Origin: Allorhizobium ampelinum S4
GTDB lineage: Bacteria; Pseudomonadota; Alphaproteobacteria; Rhizobiales; Rhizobiaceae
Direction: 5' to 3'
NCBI RefSeq assembly: GCF_000016285.1
Contig: NC_011989.1
Coordinates: 1,181,001 to 1,245,000, forward strand
Length of the DNA: 64,000 bases
The notes below the pieces were generated by a model. The model was not told where the DNA came from, made no database searches, and worked only from the letters and a program-made list of their open reading frames with translations. Position 1 is the first letter of the stretch, and each line of letters opens with the position of its first letter. This document shows positions 1-9,443 of the stretch, piece by piece. A program made the position numbers and the translations under genes.

Positions 1-1581
1 CAGGGCCTTGGTATAGTCCTCGGCGGGGCTTTCGAAAATGTCTTCCGTCGGCCCTTCTTCAACGATCTTTCCGTTCTTCATCACGATCACATGGTCGGAA
101 ATCGCCTTGATCACCGACAGATCGTGGCTGATGAACACGTAGGACAGGTCGTGTTTCTGTTGCAGGTCGCGTAGCAACTCGATCACCTGCCGCTGCACCG
201 AACGGTCCAGGGCCGAGGTCGGTTCATCAAGGATTACCACTTTCGGCTTGAGGATCATCGAGCGGGCGATGGCGATACGCTGACGCTGGCCGCCGGAAAA
301 CTCATGCGGATAGCGATTGCGCGAGGCGGGATCGAGGCCGACTTCCTTCAAGGCGGCAATGGCACGCTTGTCGCGTTCCGCCTTGCTAAGATCAGGCTCA
401 TGCACGTAAAGCCCTTCGGTGATGATCTCGCCGACCGTCTGGCGGGGCGAGAGCGAGCCGTAGGGATCCTGAAACACCAGCTGCAATTGACGACGGAAGG
501 GACGCATCCCGGCGCGGTCAAGGCCGGAAATATCCGTGGTCTCGAAGCTGAACCGGCCATCGGCGGAGAGCAACTTTAGCAGCGCCCGTCCCAGCGTGGA
601 TTTGCCCGAACCGGATTCGCCGACAATGCCAATGGTTTGGCCCTGGCGAAGCTTCAGATTGACATGATCGACGGCCCGGAATTTTCGATTGCCCTTGAAC
701 AGGATGCCGGAGCTGATGTTGAAATCCACCACGACATTGCGGCCTTCGAGAATGACCGGCGCATCGGAGGGCGGTGCGGCCTTGGAGCCTGATGGTTCGG
801 CGGCCAGCAGCATCTTGGTGTAATCGGCCTGCGGGCGGTCGAAAATATCGTCCCGGCTGCCCTGTTCGACAATTTCGCCGCGCCGCATGACCGCCACTCG
901 GTCGGCAACATGCTTGACCACACCGAGGTCGTGGGTGATCAACACGATGGCCATGCCGAAGCGCTTTTGCAAATCGGCGAGAAGATCGAGGATCTGCGCC
1001 TGGATCGTTACGTCCAGCGCCGTGGTCGGCTCGTCGGCAATCAGCAGGTCCGGCTCATTGGCGAGCGCCATGGCGATCATCACGCGCTGGCGCTGGCCGC
1101 CGGACAATTCATGGGGGTAGCTGTCGATCCGACGCTCCGGTTCCGGGATGCCGACCAGCTTGAGCAATTCCAGCACGCGGGCGCGCGCCTTCGACCGGCT
1201 CATGCGGCGATGAAAAATCAACGGCTCGGAAATCTGCTTGCCGACCGTGTAGAGCGGATCGAGTGAGGTCATTGGCTCTTGAAAGATCATGGTGATCTTC
1301 GAGCCGCGCACGTCGTTCAGCGTCGAGATACTGGCACCTGCCAGTTCGGTTTCGCCGTAGCGAGCCGAGCCTGCCACCTGTCCATTCGAGGCCAGAAGCC
1401 CCATAATGCCCATCATCGTCTGGCTTTTGCCGGAGCCGGATTCACCGACGATGGCCAGCGTTTCACCTTTCTTGACATCGAAGGAAATGCCCTTGACGGC
1501 ATTCACCTCGCCATCGGGCGTGGTGAATGTGACCTTCAGGTCCTTGACGGTCAGCACCGTCTGGTTTTCGGTCTTGTCCAT
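1..1581 (-). CDS. Oligopeptide ABC transporter, fused double ATP-binding protein (3' end outside window)
   Basis: This is the energising subunit of a peptide-type importer, with two ABC ATPase domains in one chain (OppD-OppF fusion, as in GsiA or YejF). Reading the minus strand, the first domain has Walker A GESGSGKS, signature LSGGQRQR and Walker B LLIADEP. The second repeats [17 protein letters not shown] and VVILDEP. The 527 codons visible are nearly the whole family length, so only the last residues lie off the window. The ATG at 1581 begins 2 nt after the permease stop, so it is co-transcribed with the permeases and binding protein upstream. Family is certain; substrate (oligopeptide, dipeptide or another peptide-like compound) is not shown. 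Confidence 0.93.
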   Translation of the reverse strand, partial: MDKTENQTVLTVKDLKVTFTTPDGEVNAVKGISFDVKKGETLAIVGESGSGKSQTMMGIMGLLASNGQVAGSARYGETELAGASISTLNDVRGSKITMIFQEPMTSLDPLYTVGKQISEPLIFHRRMSRSKARARVLELLKLVGIPEPERRIDSYPHELSGGQRQRVMIAMALANEPDLLIADEPTTALDVTIQAQILDLLADLQKRFGMAIVLITHDLGVVKHVADRVAVMRRGEIVEQGSRDDIFDRPQADYTKMLLAAEPSGSKAAPPSDAPVILEGRNVVVDFNISSGILFKGNRKFRAVDHVNLKLRQGQTIGIVGESGSGKSTLGRALLKLLSADGRFSFETTDISGLDRAGMRPFRRQLQLVFQDPYGSLSPRQTVGEIITEGLYVHEPDLSKAERDKRAIAALKEVGLDPASRNRYPHEFSGGQRQRIAIARSMILKPKVVILDEPTSALDRSVQRQVIELLRDLQQKHDLSYVFISHDLSVIKAISDHVIVMKNGKIVEEGPTEDIFESPAEDYTKAL

Positions 1582-1583
1582 GC

Positions 1584-2705
1584 TTATCGGTCCTTGGGAT
1601 CAAGCGCATCGCGCAGCCCGTCGCCCACGAAATTGAGCGAAAACAGGGTCAGCACGAAGAAAAAGGCGGGGAAGATCAGCAGCCACGGAGCGTTCTGCAT
1701 GTTTTTCGCACCTTCGGAAATCAGAGTTCCCCAACTGGCCAGCGGAGCCTGAACGCCAAGGCCGAGGAAGGAGAGGAAGCTTTCGGTGAGGATGACCTGC
1801 GGCACCACGACGGTGACGAAGACGATGACCGGGCCGATGGTGTTGGGAATGATATGACGGCGGATGATCTGCCAGTCGTTCAGCCCCAGTGCTTCCGCCG
1901 CACCGACGAATTCACGGCGCTTCAGGGACAAGGTCTGACCGCGGACGATCCGGGCCATTTCTAGCCATTGCACAGCGCCGATGACGATGAAGATCAGCCA
2001 GATGGAGCGGCCGAAAAATACCACCATGACGACGACTAGAAACACGAAGGGCAGCGAATAGAGGATTTCGACGATGCGCATCATCACATTGTCAACCCGC
2101 CCGCCCAGATAGCCGGAGGTGGCCCCGTAGATCACGCCGATTCCGAGTGATACGAGACTGGCGGCAAGGCCGACCGCAATCGAAATCTGACCGCCCAGCA
2201 TGACACGCACCAGAAGATCGCGGCCATTGCTATCGGTTCCGAACGGAAAATATTCCTGAGAAACGCGACCGGTCAATACCATGCTGAGCTGGTCTGGGGT
2301 GGTCTGGGCGACCCGCGTTTCCTTGAACTCATTGACCCGGTCGAAATAGCGCACGGTGCGTGGGTCGATCGGTTTGTCTGACGTGATCGTGGCAGTGAAG
2401 CTGCCGTTTTCCACAGCGAATGCGCTGATCTTCAGCCGCGCTCGATTGGCCGCGCCCTCGGCAACCTGTTGAAGTGAGGCCGGATCCGGGAAGGGCTTGA
2501 GGCTCGGCGGTACCGAAACATAGGATGGAAATACCTGATCGTAGTTATGCGGCACGAAAAGCGGGCCTGCGAAAGCAAAGAGGGTGATGAGCAGCAAAAC
2601 GAAGCAGCCGCCCATGGCCGCTCTGTTCCGGCGAAAGCGCAGGAGGGCCAGCTGGCCAAGGCTGCGGCCTTCGACCGCCGGAGAGGTAATGGAAATATCA
2701 GTCAT
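1584..2705 (-). CDS. Oligopeptide ABC transporter permease, OppC type
   Basis: Inner-membrane permease of 373 aa, one half of the translocation pore of the importer. It has an N-terminal membrane helix (about residues 33-55), then an unusually long periplasmic stretch of roughly 115 residues, then the five-helix permease core. The cytoplasmic EAA coupling motif is visible as EFVGAAEALGLNDW, which contacts the ATPase. The long segment after the first helix is typical of OppC/YejE relatives. Its start overlaps the end of the OppB-type gene by 8 nt and its stop lies 2 nt before the ATPase start, so translation is probably coupled. The family call is firm; the substrate is unknown. Confidence 0.93.
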   Translation of the reverse strand: MTDISITSPAVEGRSLGQLALLRFRRNRAAMGGCFVLLLITLFAFAGPLFVPHNYDQVFPSYVSVPPSLKPFPDPASLQQVAEGAANRARLKISAFAVENGSFTATITSDKPIDPRTVRYFDRVNEFKETRVAQTTPDQLSMVLTGRVSQEYFPFGTDSNGRDLLVRVMLGGQISIAVGLAASLVSLGIGVIYGATSGYLGGRVDNVMMRIVEILYSLPFVFLVVVMVVFFGRSIWLIFIVIGAVQWLEMARIVRGQTLSLKRREFVGAAEALGLNDWQIIRRHIIPNTIGPVIVFVTVVVPQVILTESFLSFLGLGVQAPLASWGTLISEGAKNMQNAPWLLIFPAFFFVLTLFSLNFVGDGLRDALDPKDR

Positions 2706-3621
2706 GGCGAACCCTCGGGTCGAGCAGGCCGTAGGCGATGTCGACGATCAGGTTGAAAACGATCACGAATACCGCAACGAGAACCACGGTGGCCATGACC
2801 AAGGGATAGTCCCGGTTCAGCGCACCGATGACGAAGAAGCGGCCGACGCCCGGAATGGTGAAAATGCTTTCGACCACAGCCGAGCCGGTCAGGAGGGCGG
2901 CTGCTGCGGGCGCTAGATAGGACACGACCGGCAGCATGGCGCCACGCAAGGCATGGGTGATGACGATGGTGCGCGACGGCAGGCCATAGGCGCGGGCCGT
3001 GCGGATATGGTCTGTATGCAGTGCCTCGATCATCGAGCCGCGCGTCAGCCGCGCGATGATGGCGATTTGCGGCAGGGCCAGAACGGTGATCGGCAGGGCG
3101 AGATAATAGGGCGAGCCGTCACCCCATCCGCCCGCAGGTAGAAGGGATAGCATCAGGGCAAAAATCAGCGTCAGCACTGGTCCCATGACGAAATTCGGAA
3201 TTGTGACGCCCACTGTCGCGAAGGTCATCACGACGAAATCGATCAGGCCATTCTGACGCAACGCGGCGATAGTCCCGAGGATGACGCCGCCGATCAGCGC
3301 GATCAGCAGGGCGGTAGCACCAAGCTGAACCGAATAGGGCAGGGCCTGGGCAATCAACTGGGCAACGGTATTGTCTTTGTAGATGAAACTTGGACCGAAA
3401 TCACCGCGCAGGGCATTGCCGAGATAGGTGATATATTGCTGCCAGATCGGCTGGTCCAACTGATAGGTCTTCATCAGGTTGGCCATGATATCAGGCGGCA
3501 ACGGGCGCTCGAGGTCGAACGGCCCGCCCGGCGCAAAGCGCATCAGGAAGAAGGATATGGTGATGACGACGAACACCGTTGGCACGGCGCTCATCAGTCG
3601 GCGCAGGACGAAATTGATCAT
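2698..3621 (-). CDS. Oligopeptide ABC transporter permease, OppB type
   Basis: Second permease of the importer, 307 aa from the ATG at 3621, matching the usual OppB length and N-terminus (MINFVLRRL, leading straight into the first membrane helix). An in-frame ATG at 3660 would add 13 residues; it has an AGGAG about 11 nt upstream and cannot be excluded. The core carries the OppB features FAPGGPFD after the first helix and the coupling helix region RTARAYGLPSRTI. It sits between the binding protein (63 nt upstream) and the OppC-type permease, which it overlaps. It forms the membrane channel with OppC; substrate unknown. Confidence 0.92.
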   Translation of the reverse strand: MINFVLRRLMSAVPTVFVVITISFFLMRFAPGGPFDLERPLPPDIMANLMKTYQLDQPIWQQYITYLGNALRGDFGPSFIYKDNTVAQLIAQALPYSVQLGATALLIALIGGVILGTIAALRQNGLIDFVVMTFATVGVTIPNFVMGPVLTLIFALMLSLLPAGGWGDGSPYYLALPITVLALPQIAIIARLTRGSMIEALHTDHIRTARAYGLPSRTIVITHALRGAMLPVVSYLAPAAAALLTGSAVVESIFTIPGVGRFFVIGALNRDYPLVMATVVLVAVFVIVFNLIVDIAYGLLDPRVRHD

Positions 3622-3684
3622 GGTCAAATAGCCGACGCGCGACGGACCGGATTGGCCCATCGCGCGTCATTCTCCTGTTCGACG

Positions 3685-5283
3685 TTACTTGGATACGCTG
3701 AGATACTTGGAATAATGCTCGTTGACGGCATTGTCGCCCCAACCGGAAACCTTGCTGGACACCAGCCAAAGATTGGCCGTGTTCATCAGCGGAGCCACTG
3801 GCTGCTGATCCACCAGGATCTGTTCAGCCTTATGCATCAGGTCCATCCGCACCTTCTGGTCCTTTTCGTCATAGGACTTCTTCATCAGCGCGTCGAATTC
3901 CGGATTGTTCCAGTGGCTGTAGTTGAAGGTCGTGTTGGTGCTGATCGTCAGCGCCAGGAAGTTTTCCGGGTCGGCATAATCTGCCCCCCAGCCAGCACGG
4001 GCGACGCTGTATTTGCCGCCTTCCTTGAGGTAAGAATAGTGCGAGGCCACGTCTAGATTGACGAGCGATACTTTGGCACCGAAGGTGGTCTTCCACATAT
4101 CGGCAATGGCGGTCGCCACGCGCTCGTGGTTGGTATTGGTGTTGTAGCGGATTTCGAGGTTGAGCGGCTTGCCGCCTTGGCCGTAACCGGCCTCCTTCAT
4201 CAATTCCACGGCCTTGTCTTCGCGGTCGATTTGCGACAGCGAGGCAAAATCGGGCGCGGCCGGCTTTTCATAGCCTTCCATGCCCGGAGGCACCATGGAA
4301 TAGAGCGGCAATTGCGCACCGGAATAGATTTCGCTCGACAGGAAATCTCGGTCTACGGCCATAGACAGAGCTTTGCGAACGCGCACGTCGCTCATAGGCT
4401 CCTGGCGCATGTCAAATGTGTAATAATAGGTTGCCAGACCCGGATCGACATGGACCTGGCTGTTATAGGCAGCGCGCAACCGCTTCAACTGGTCGGCGGA
4501 GAAATTGTAGACGACATCAAGTTCACCAGCTTCGTAACGGCGAACGGCGGCGGCGTCATCTTCAATTGGGTAGAATATCACCTTGTCGAGTTTGACATTC
4601 TTGGCATCCCAATATTGGTCGTTCTTGGCGACAACCAGCTTGTCGTTCGGCACATGCGATTCCAGCTTGAAGGCGCCGTTATTGACCATATTGCCGGGCT
4701 TGACGAACTGGTCGCCGAATTTTTCGTAATTGGCCTTGCTGATTGGCAAGGACGTATAATGGGCCATCAGTTGCAGAAAATAGGGCGTTGAGCGCTCCAG
4801 GGTGATTTCCAGCGTCTTGGCGTCGACGATCTTGATGCCGAGCTGATCGACGGGCGCCTTGCCTGTGTTTACGGCTTCCGCATTCTTGATCGGATAGAGC
4901 AGGTTGGCATATTCGGCGGCGGTCTTTGGGTCTTCCAGGCGGCGCATGGCGAACTGGAAGTCTTCCGCGGTTACCGGCGAACCATCCGACCATTTGGCAT
5001 TATCGCGGATCTTAAAGGTGTAGACAGTGCCATCGTCGGAGACTTTCCAGCTTTCGGCGGCGCCAGGCACGATCTTACCATTTGCGTCATGCGTCGTCAG
5101 GCCTTCGAACATGTCGTGAATGACAAAGCCTTCGATGTCGATCGAGATATGCGCCGGATCGAGCGATTTCGGTTCGCCTGCATTGCCGCGGTTCAACACC
5201 GCTTCCGCCAATGCACTGCTTGCACCAAACAGCAGGGAACCTGCCAGCACTGCCGTTGCCAATCTGATTTTCATCTGGGTCAT
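3685..5283 (-). CDS. Periplasmic peptide-binding protein of ABC transporter, OppA/DppA family (SBP family 5)
   Basis: Extracytoplasmic solute-binding protein of 532 aa that delivers ligand to the downstream permeases. The start at 5283 is preceded by GGAG at about 9 nt and gives a normal signal peptide (MTQMKIRLATAVLAGSLLFG, cleavage after SALA). An upstream in-frame ATG at 5475 lacks a signal-peptide-like N-terminus. Mature-protein features of family 5 include the EPKSLDPAH stretch, the domain linking to SDGSPVTAEDF and the KALSMAVDRDF helix. It is the first gene of the operon, as is common for binding proteins. The sequence resembles E. coli OppA more than DppA by its YSMVPPGMEGY region, but the ligand is inferred only. 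Confidence 0.94.
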   Translation of the reverse strand: MTQMKIRLATAVLAGSLLFGASSALAEAVLNRGNAGEPKSLDPAHISIDIEGFVIHDMFEGLTTHDANGKIVPGAAESWKVSDDGTVYTFKIRDNAKWSDGSPVTAEDFQFAMRRLEDPKTAAEYANLLYPIKNAEAVNTGKAPVDQLGIKIVDAKTLEITLERSTPYFLQLMAHYTSLPISKANYEKFGDQFVKPGNMVNNGAFKLESHVPNDKLVVAKNDQYWDAKNVKLDKVIFYPIEDDAAAVRRYEAGELDVVYNFSADQLKRLRAAYNSQVHVDPGLATYYYTFDMRQEPMSDVRVRKALSMAVDRDFLSSEIYSGAQLPLYSMVPPGMEGYEKPAAPDFASLSQIDREDKAVELMKEAGYGQGGKPLNLEIRYNTNTNHERVATAIADMWKTTFGAKVSLVNLDVASHYSYLKEGGKYSVARAGWGADYADPENFLALTISTNTTFNYSHWNNPEFDALMKKSYDEKDQKVRMDLMHKAEQILVDQQPVAPLMNTANLWLVSSKVSGWGDNAVNEHYSKYLSVSK

Positions 5284-5587
5284 TCTTGTTGTCTCCGCGC
5301 CCGTGGGGAATTCGTTCGGTTGTTGACCAAATGGTAAAATTGCCCAAAAAACAAGCCCTGCCTTCAAAAAAACATTGTCGGTTTCTGACCAGAGGCACTT
5401 TGTGCTCAAAAGGCAAAATGTTTTCCACAGTCTGGCCCGGCCTCCCCATGATTTCAGGGGAAGTTGGTGCTCCATTCTGTTTGGTGGCGCTATTTTAGTA
5501 TTTTATTGTTCAGATTGCGATCGGCATGGGATCACATTCCGCTGAACGGTTTTCATGGTCCGGCATTTCTGGACATGGCAGGCGCGT
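5284..5587. other. Intergenic region upstream of the peptide transporter operon
   Basis: About 300 nt between the binding-protein start and the stop of the glutamine synthetase-like gene, both on the minus strand. It must hold the transporter promoter and leader. I see the GGAG ribosome site just above 5283 but no convincing terminator hairpin or operator. Short open frames here show no recognisable product. Confidence 0.5.
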
Positions 5588-6943
5588 TTACAAGCGCGGC
5601 AGATAGGTCCGATAATCGAAATCCGACACGGTGCGCAGATAGGTGATCGCTTCCTTGCGCTTGGTATCACCGTAGAGTTGGCGATATTGTTTTCCGAAAA
5701 CATCGGCGATGAAATCAGACGTGCGGAAGGCATCGACGGCGGTCAGGAAGTCATGGGTTAGCAAGTCCGGGCTGGTGGCTGGCGCATCAGGCGTCGTCAC
5801 CGGGCCGGGATCGAGATCGGCCTCCAGCCCCTTCAACATGCCGCCGAGAATGGCGGCGAGCAGCAGATGCGGATTGGCGTCGGCACCCGCCACCCGGTGC
5901 TCGATCCGTGCTGCCGGGCCGTCCTTGTCTGGAATACGAATAGCGGTGCCGCGATGGCCGAAACCCCAGTCGATCCGGTCGGGTGCAAAGGAGCCGGGCT
6001 GGAAACGGCGATAGGAATTGGCAAAGGGCGCAAAAATCAGCTGCGCTTCCCGCATGGTCTGTAACAGGCCCGCCGTTACCGATTTCAGCTTGACCGGTTC
6101 ACCGCCCTTGGCATCGAGAATATTGCGGCCCTCAGCATCGATAATGCTGACATGCACATGCAGGCCGGAGCCTGCCTGGTCGCCATAGGGCTTGGCCATG
6201 CAGGTGGATTTCAGCCCGTGGCGGCGGGCGGCAAATTCTGCGACGCGCTTCAGGTAGATGCAGTCATCCGCCGCTGCCATAGCGTCGGGCCGGTGCAGAA
6301 GATTGACCTCGAACTGGCCGGGGCCGAATTCCGCCGTCGTCGCATCGGCGGGCAGGCCCATGGCATCGGCATAGGCGCGCACGGTGGCGAGGTAATCCTC
6401 CATTGCTCCGGTTGCCCGCATGTCATACAGCTGAAAGCCGTTCGGCTCGCCGCGATAGGTCAGCGCCTTGGGCGGCATGGGGCGACCAGTTTCGCGCCAA
6501 TCATCCTCCATCACGTAAAATTCTAGCTCGGTTGCCACGACAGGTGTCAGACCCAAGGCCGAAAACCGCTCCAGCACCCGGGCCAAAATGGCGCGCGGGC
6601 AAACGAAATGCGGCTGGCCCTCAAGTGTATGCATAGTGGCAAGCACCTGCTTCGAGCCTGATGGTGCCCAGGGCATGGAGCTAAGCGAACGCTTGTCGGG
6701 AATGCACAGGCCATCTGGATCGCCCAAGGTCAGCGAAATGCCGGTCAGGTCGTCATTGTCATCACCCCAGATATCCAGCGACTGGGTGGAGGCGGGCAGG
6801 CGGACGCTGTTTTTCCAGACCTTGTCCTCGGCACTAAGCGGGATCATCTTGCCGCGCAGATCGCCATTCATGCCGACCAGCAGGATTTCGATCCGGGCCT
6901 GCGGGTCGGGAGCGGTGCTGGTGGAGGCGTCGATCTGGGTCAT
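5588..6943 (-). CDS. Glutamine synthetase family protein (gamma-glutamyl-amine ligase-like, GlnT/PuuA class)
   Basis: ATP-dependent ligase of 451 aa that joins glutamate to ammonia or to an amine. It has the beta-grasp N-domain then the catalytic domain with metal/substrate motifs ATELEFYV, EFGPGQFEVNL, HVHVSI and the arginine-rich RIEHRVAGADANPH. The ATG at 6943 starts the conserved protein; a longer frame from 7039 would run into the promoter of the divergent aminotransferase. It lacks the length and adenylylation region of GlnA. Lying back-to-back with an omega-aminotransferase, it may gamma-glutamylate polyamines or similar amines, as PuuA does. Exact substrate is an inference. Confidence 0.9.
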   Translation of the reverse strand: MTQIDASTSTAPDPQARIEILLVGMNGDLRGKMIPLSAEDKVWKNSVRLPASTQSLDIWGDDNDDLTGISLTLGDPDGLCIPDKRSLSSMPWAPSGSKQVLATMHTLEGQPHFVCPRAILARVLERFSALGLTPVVATELEFYVMEDDWRETGRPMPPKALTYRGEPNGFQLYDMRATGAMEDYLATVRAYADAMGLPADATTAEFGPGQFEVNLLHRPDAMAAADDCIYLKRVAEFAARRHGLKSTCMAKPYGDQAGSGLHVHVSIIDAEGRNILDAKGGEPVKLKSVTAGLLQTMREAQLIFAPFANSYRRFQPGSFAPDRIDWGFGHRGTAIRIPDKDGPAARIEHRVAGADANPHLLLAAILGGMLKGLEADLDPGPVTTPDAPATSPDLLTHDFLTAVDAFRTSDFIADVFGKQYRQLYGDTKRKEAITYLRTVSDFDYRTYLPRL

Positions 6944-7068
6944 GGCGGGCTTTCGAAAGAGGTCTGCCAGTCCTTGGCGGTTCTTGCCAAAGCTGGTGCA
7001 TATCGTCATGGTCGTAGCGGATAAATTGCCGCCTTTCAATGCGACACCGCCGCCTGAGGATGCCTACC

Positions 7069-8439
7069 ATGAACGAGAAACCTGCCGCCCTTTCCAATCT
7101 TGCCACCATCGATGCCGCCCATCATCTGCACCCGTTCAATGACACCAAAAAGCTGAATGAGGCAGGTGTCCGCATTATTGAGCGGGCCGAAGGCGTCCAT
7201 ATCTGGGATGCGACGGGCAAGAAATACCTGGATGCGTTTGGCGGGCTATGGTGCGTCAATGTCGGCTATGGTCGCAAGTCGATTGCCGATGCGGCCTATG
7301 CGCAAATGCAGGAACTACCCTACTACAACACGTTTTTCGGCTCCACCACGCCACCAGCGACACTCTTGGCCCAGAAGGTTACCAGCCTGGCCGGGCCGCA
7401 GATGAACCATGTGTTCTTCACCAATTCGGGTTCCGAGGCCACCGATACATGGTTTCGCCTGGCGCGGGTCTATTGGAAGGCACTCGGGCACCCCACCAAG
7501 ACCCAGGTGATTGCTCGCAAGAACGGCTATCATGGCTCGACCGTTGCGGGCGCTTCGCTGGGCGGCATGAAATACATGCATGAACAGGGCAATCTGCCGA
7601 TTGAGGGTATTCACCACATCAATCAGCCCTATTGGTATGGCGAGGGCGGCACCCTGTCACCTGACGAGTTTGGCTTGAAGGCCGCGCAGGAGCTGGAAGC
7701 GAAAATTCTGGAATTGGGTGCGGAAAACGTTGCGGCTTTCGTGGCTGAACCCGTGCAAGGGGCGGGCGGCGTAATTATTCCGCCGGATAGCTATTGGCCG
7801 GAGATCGTCCGGATCTGCAAGCACTATGACGTTCTGCTGGTCTCGGACGAAGTGATCTGCGGATTTGGCCGGTTGGGCAGCTGGTTCGGCTATCAGCATT
7901 TCGGGTTCGAGCCGGATCTGGCCCCGATTGCCAAGGGCTTGTCCTCCGGCTATCTGCCGGTCGGTGGCGTGCTGGTCTCGGATCGGGTGGTCGAGGTGCT
8001 GATCAACGAGGTCGGCGATTTCAATCACGGCTATACCTATTCCGGCCATCCGGTCTGTGCGGCGGCGGCATTGGAAAATATCCGTATCCTCGAAGAGGAA
8101 AAACTGGTGGAGCGGGTGCGCGACGATATCGGCCCCTATTTCGCCACGGCGCTGGCGTCGCTTGCCGATCATCCGTGCGTGGGCGAAGTGGTCAGCCTTG
8201 GCCTGATCGGCGCGGTGCAGTTGACGGCGGACAAGGCGTCACGCCGTCGTTTCGCCAAGCCCGATGATGTTGGCGCGCAGGTGCGTAATCAATGCGTTGC
8301 GGGTGGCGTGATTGTCCGCGCCACCGGCGACCGCATGCTGTTTTCGCCGCCGTTTATTATTTCCCGCGCCGAGGTCGATCAGGCGGTGGAGGTTTTGGGC
8401 AAGGCGCTGGACTGGCTGCGCGACACTTATCGCGAATAA
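7069..8439 (+). CDS. Class III omega-aminotransferase (putrescine/beta-alanine:pyruvate type)
   Basis: PLP-dependent transaminase of 456 aa. The ATG at 7069 has TGAGGA 8 nt upstream. Class III features are the N-terminal DATGKKYLDAFGGLWCVNVGYGR region, the GSEATDT cofactor site, VAEPVQGAGGVI, the VSDEVICGFGR aspartate motif and the PLP lysine in APIAKGLSSGYLP. Closest in style to the SpuC-like enzymes that move the amino group of putrescine or other omega-amines to pyruvate. It is divergent from the glutamine synthetase-like gene with a 125-nt shared promoter region, supporting joint use in amine catabolism. The amine donor is not determined by sequence. Confidence 0.93.
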   Translation: MNEKPAALSNLATIDAAHHLHPFNDTKKLNEAGVRIIERAEGVHIWDATGKKYLDAFGGLWCVNVGYGRKSIADAAYAQMQELPYYNTFFGSTTPPATLLAQKVTSLAGPQMNHVFFTNSGSEATDTWFRLARVYWKALGHPTKTQVIARKNGYHGSTVAGASLGGMKYMHEQGNLPIEGIHHINQPYWYGEGGTLSPDEFGLKAAQELEAKILELGAENVAAFVAEPVQGAGGVIIPPDSYWPEIVRICKHYDVLLVSDEVICGFGRLGSWFGYQHFGFEPDLAPIAKGLSSGYLPVGGVLVSDRVVEVLINEVGDFNHGYTYSGHPVCAAAALENIRILEEEKLVERVRDDIGPYFATALASLADHPCVGEVVSLGLIGAVQLTADKASRRRFAKPDDVGAQVRNQCVAGGVIVRATGDRMLFSPPFIISRAEVDQAVEVLGKALDWLRDTYRE

Positions 8440-8446
8440 GTCCGGT

Positions 8447-8734
8447 TCAGGCAGGCTTCCAATCAAAGGGCAGCGGCGCTTCGCGGAAGGCGAAACGGTC
8501 GAGATGGCTGGAGACCACACCTTTGAAGCGCTCCAGCAGGTCCTCGCTTTCGGCTTCGATGGTGACGGTCAGTCCTGCTTCGTCGCAAGTCATCACGGCG
8601 ATGGCATTGTCGAATTTGACGGTACCTTTTTGGTCGCCGAGATCGACCTCAAGTTTATGGCTCCAGTGCTTGCAGAGCTGCTGGACATATTTCCAACCGT
8701 GTTCGGTTGGGACGGTGGCAATGGTTTTGGTCAT
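8447..8734 (-). CDS. DUF2218 domain-containing protein
   Basis: Small 95-aa protein made entirely of a DUF2218 domain (ends near FDWKPA, with the conserved HGWKYVQQLCKHW start and KGTVKFDNA centre). The ATG at 8734 is preceded by GAAAGG at 8 nt and lies 2 nt after the PadR stop; an in-frame TTG at 8738-8740 is a poorer choice. DUF2218 also occurs fused to siderophore-interacting flavoproteins in other bacteria, so a link to iron or metal handling is plausible. Its role alone is not known. It is evidently translated together with the PadR regulator, and faces the aminotransferase end-to-end with a 7-nt gap. Confidence 0.85.
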   Translation of the reverse strand: MTKTIATVPTEHGWKYVQQLCKHWSHKLEVDLGDQKGTVKFDNAIAVMTCDEAGLTVTIEAESEDLLERFKGVVSSHLDRFAFREAPLPFDWKPA

Positions 8735-8736
8735 GA

Positions 8737-9351
8737 TCAAAGCCTTTCAATCTTGCTGGCTGCTTCATCGAGAATGCGCGCGACGTCCAATTGTGTCTCG
8801 CGCGATACGTCGTCCTGGGCGAGCCGATCATGGATCACGGCCCGCAGATTATGGATTGCCCGGCGCACTGGCCCGGCATCGGTGCGTTCGGTCAATTTGG
8901 CAAGGGCGGTCAGCCGGGCGATGGCAATCTCTACCGCTTCGGCATTGTCGTCGAGGTGGATTTTTCCAGCCTCGGTAATACCCAGCAATTTGCGGGCGCC
9001 CTCGGTCTGTTGTTCCTCGGCCAGGCCCATATCCAGCAACAGGGTCATGGTCGGATAGATCACGCCGGGGCTTGGTGCATAGGCACCGCCTGAGAGCCGC
9101 TCGATTTCGCGGATCAGGTCATAGCCATGGCGCGGCAGGTCCGAAATCAGCTTCAGCAGCACCAGCCGCAATTCGCCGGTCTCAAACATCCGGCGGCGTT
9201 CGCCATCGCGTCCGTGCTTGCCGCCTGGTCCCTTGTGTCCAAAGGGACCACCGCGCATCGCGTGCATCAGGTCGGCAAGTGGATGGCCCCCTCGACCGCC
9301 ATGTCTGCCACCATGTTCCCCTTGGTATTCGTGTGAATGAGAAAACCGCAT
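8737..9351 (-). CDS. PadR-family transcriptional regulator with His/Gly-rich N-terminus (YqjI-like)
   Basis: DNA-binding regulator of 204 aa. Residues 1-50 are Gly/Arg-rich with eight histidines (5, 7, 13, 17, 23, 30, 39, 46), followed by a PadR winged helix from about 55 to 135 (GELRLVLLKLISDLPRHGYD, then SPGVIYPTMTLLLDMGL) and a helical C-terminal dimerisation tail. The layout matches E. coli YqjI, a nickel- and iron-responsive repressor whose N-terminus binds metal. The start at 9351 has GGAGA at 7 nt. A perfect 18-bp palindrome lies 28 nt upstream and is the likely operator. Probably autoregulated and controlling the following DUF2218 gene; metal sensing is inferred. Confidence 0.88.
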   Translation of the reverse strand: MRFSHSHEYQGEHGGRHGGRGGHPLADLMHAMRGGPFGHKGPGGKHGRDGERRRMFETGELRLVLLKLISDLPRHGYDLIREIERLSGGAYAPSPGVIYPTMTLLLDMGLAEEQQTEGARKLLGITEAGKIHLDDNAEAVEIAIARLTALAKLTERTDAGPVRRAIHNLRAVIHDRLAQDDVSRETQLDVARILDEAASKIERL

Positions 9352-9378
9352 TGTGTGTCTCCGATAAGTTTTTATAGG

Positions 9379-9405
9379 TCTAAGATATATCTTAGATAAA
9401 ATCTA
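9379..9405. promoter_or_regulatory. Palindromic operator upstream of padR-DUF2218
   Basis: TCTAAGATATATCTTAGA at 9379-9396 is a perfect 18-bp palindrome. It overlaps a second dyad, TAGAT-AAA-ATCTA, at 9393-9405. Both lie just upstream of the PadR gene, where a repressor would cover the promoter. PadR proteins bind AT-rich palindromes of this kind, so autoregulation is the natural reading; binding itself is inferred. Confidence 0.6.
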
Positions 9406-9443
9406 TCAAGAGGCATTGCGATTTTTTTTGCCAAATCGAAATG

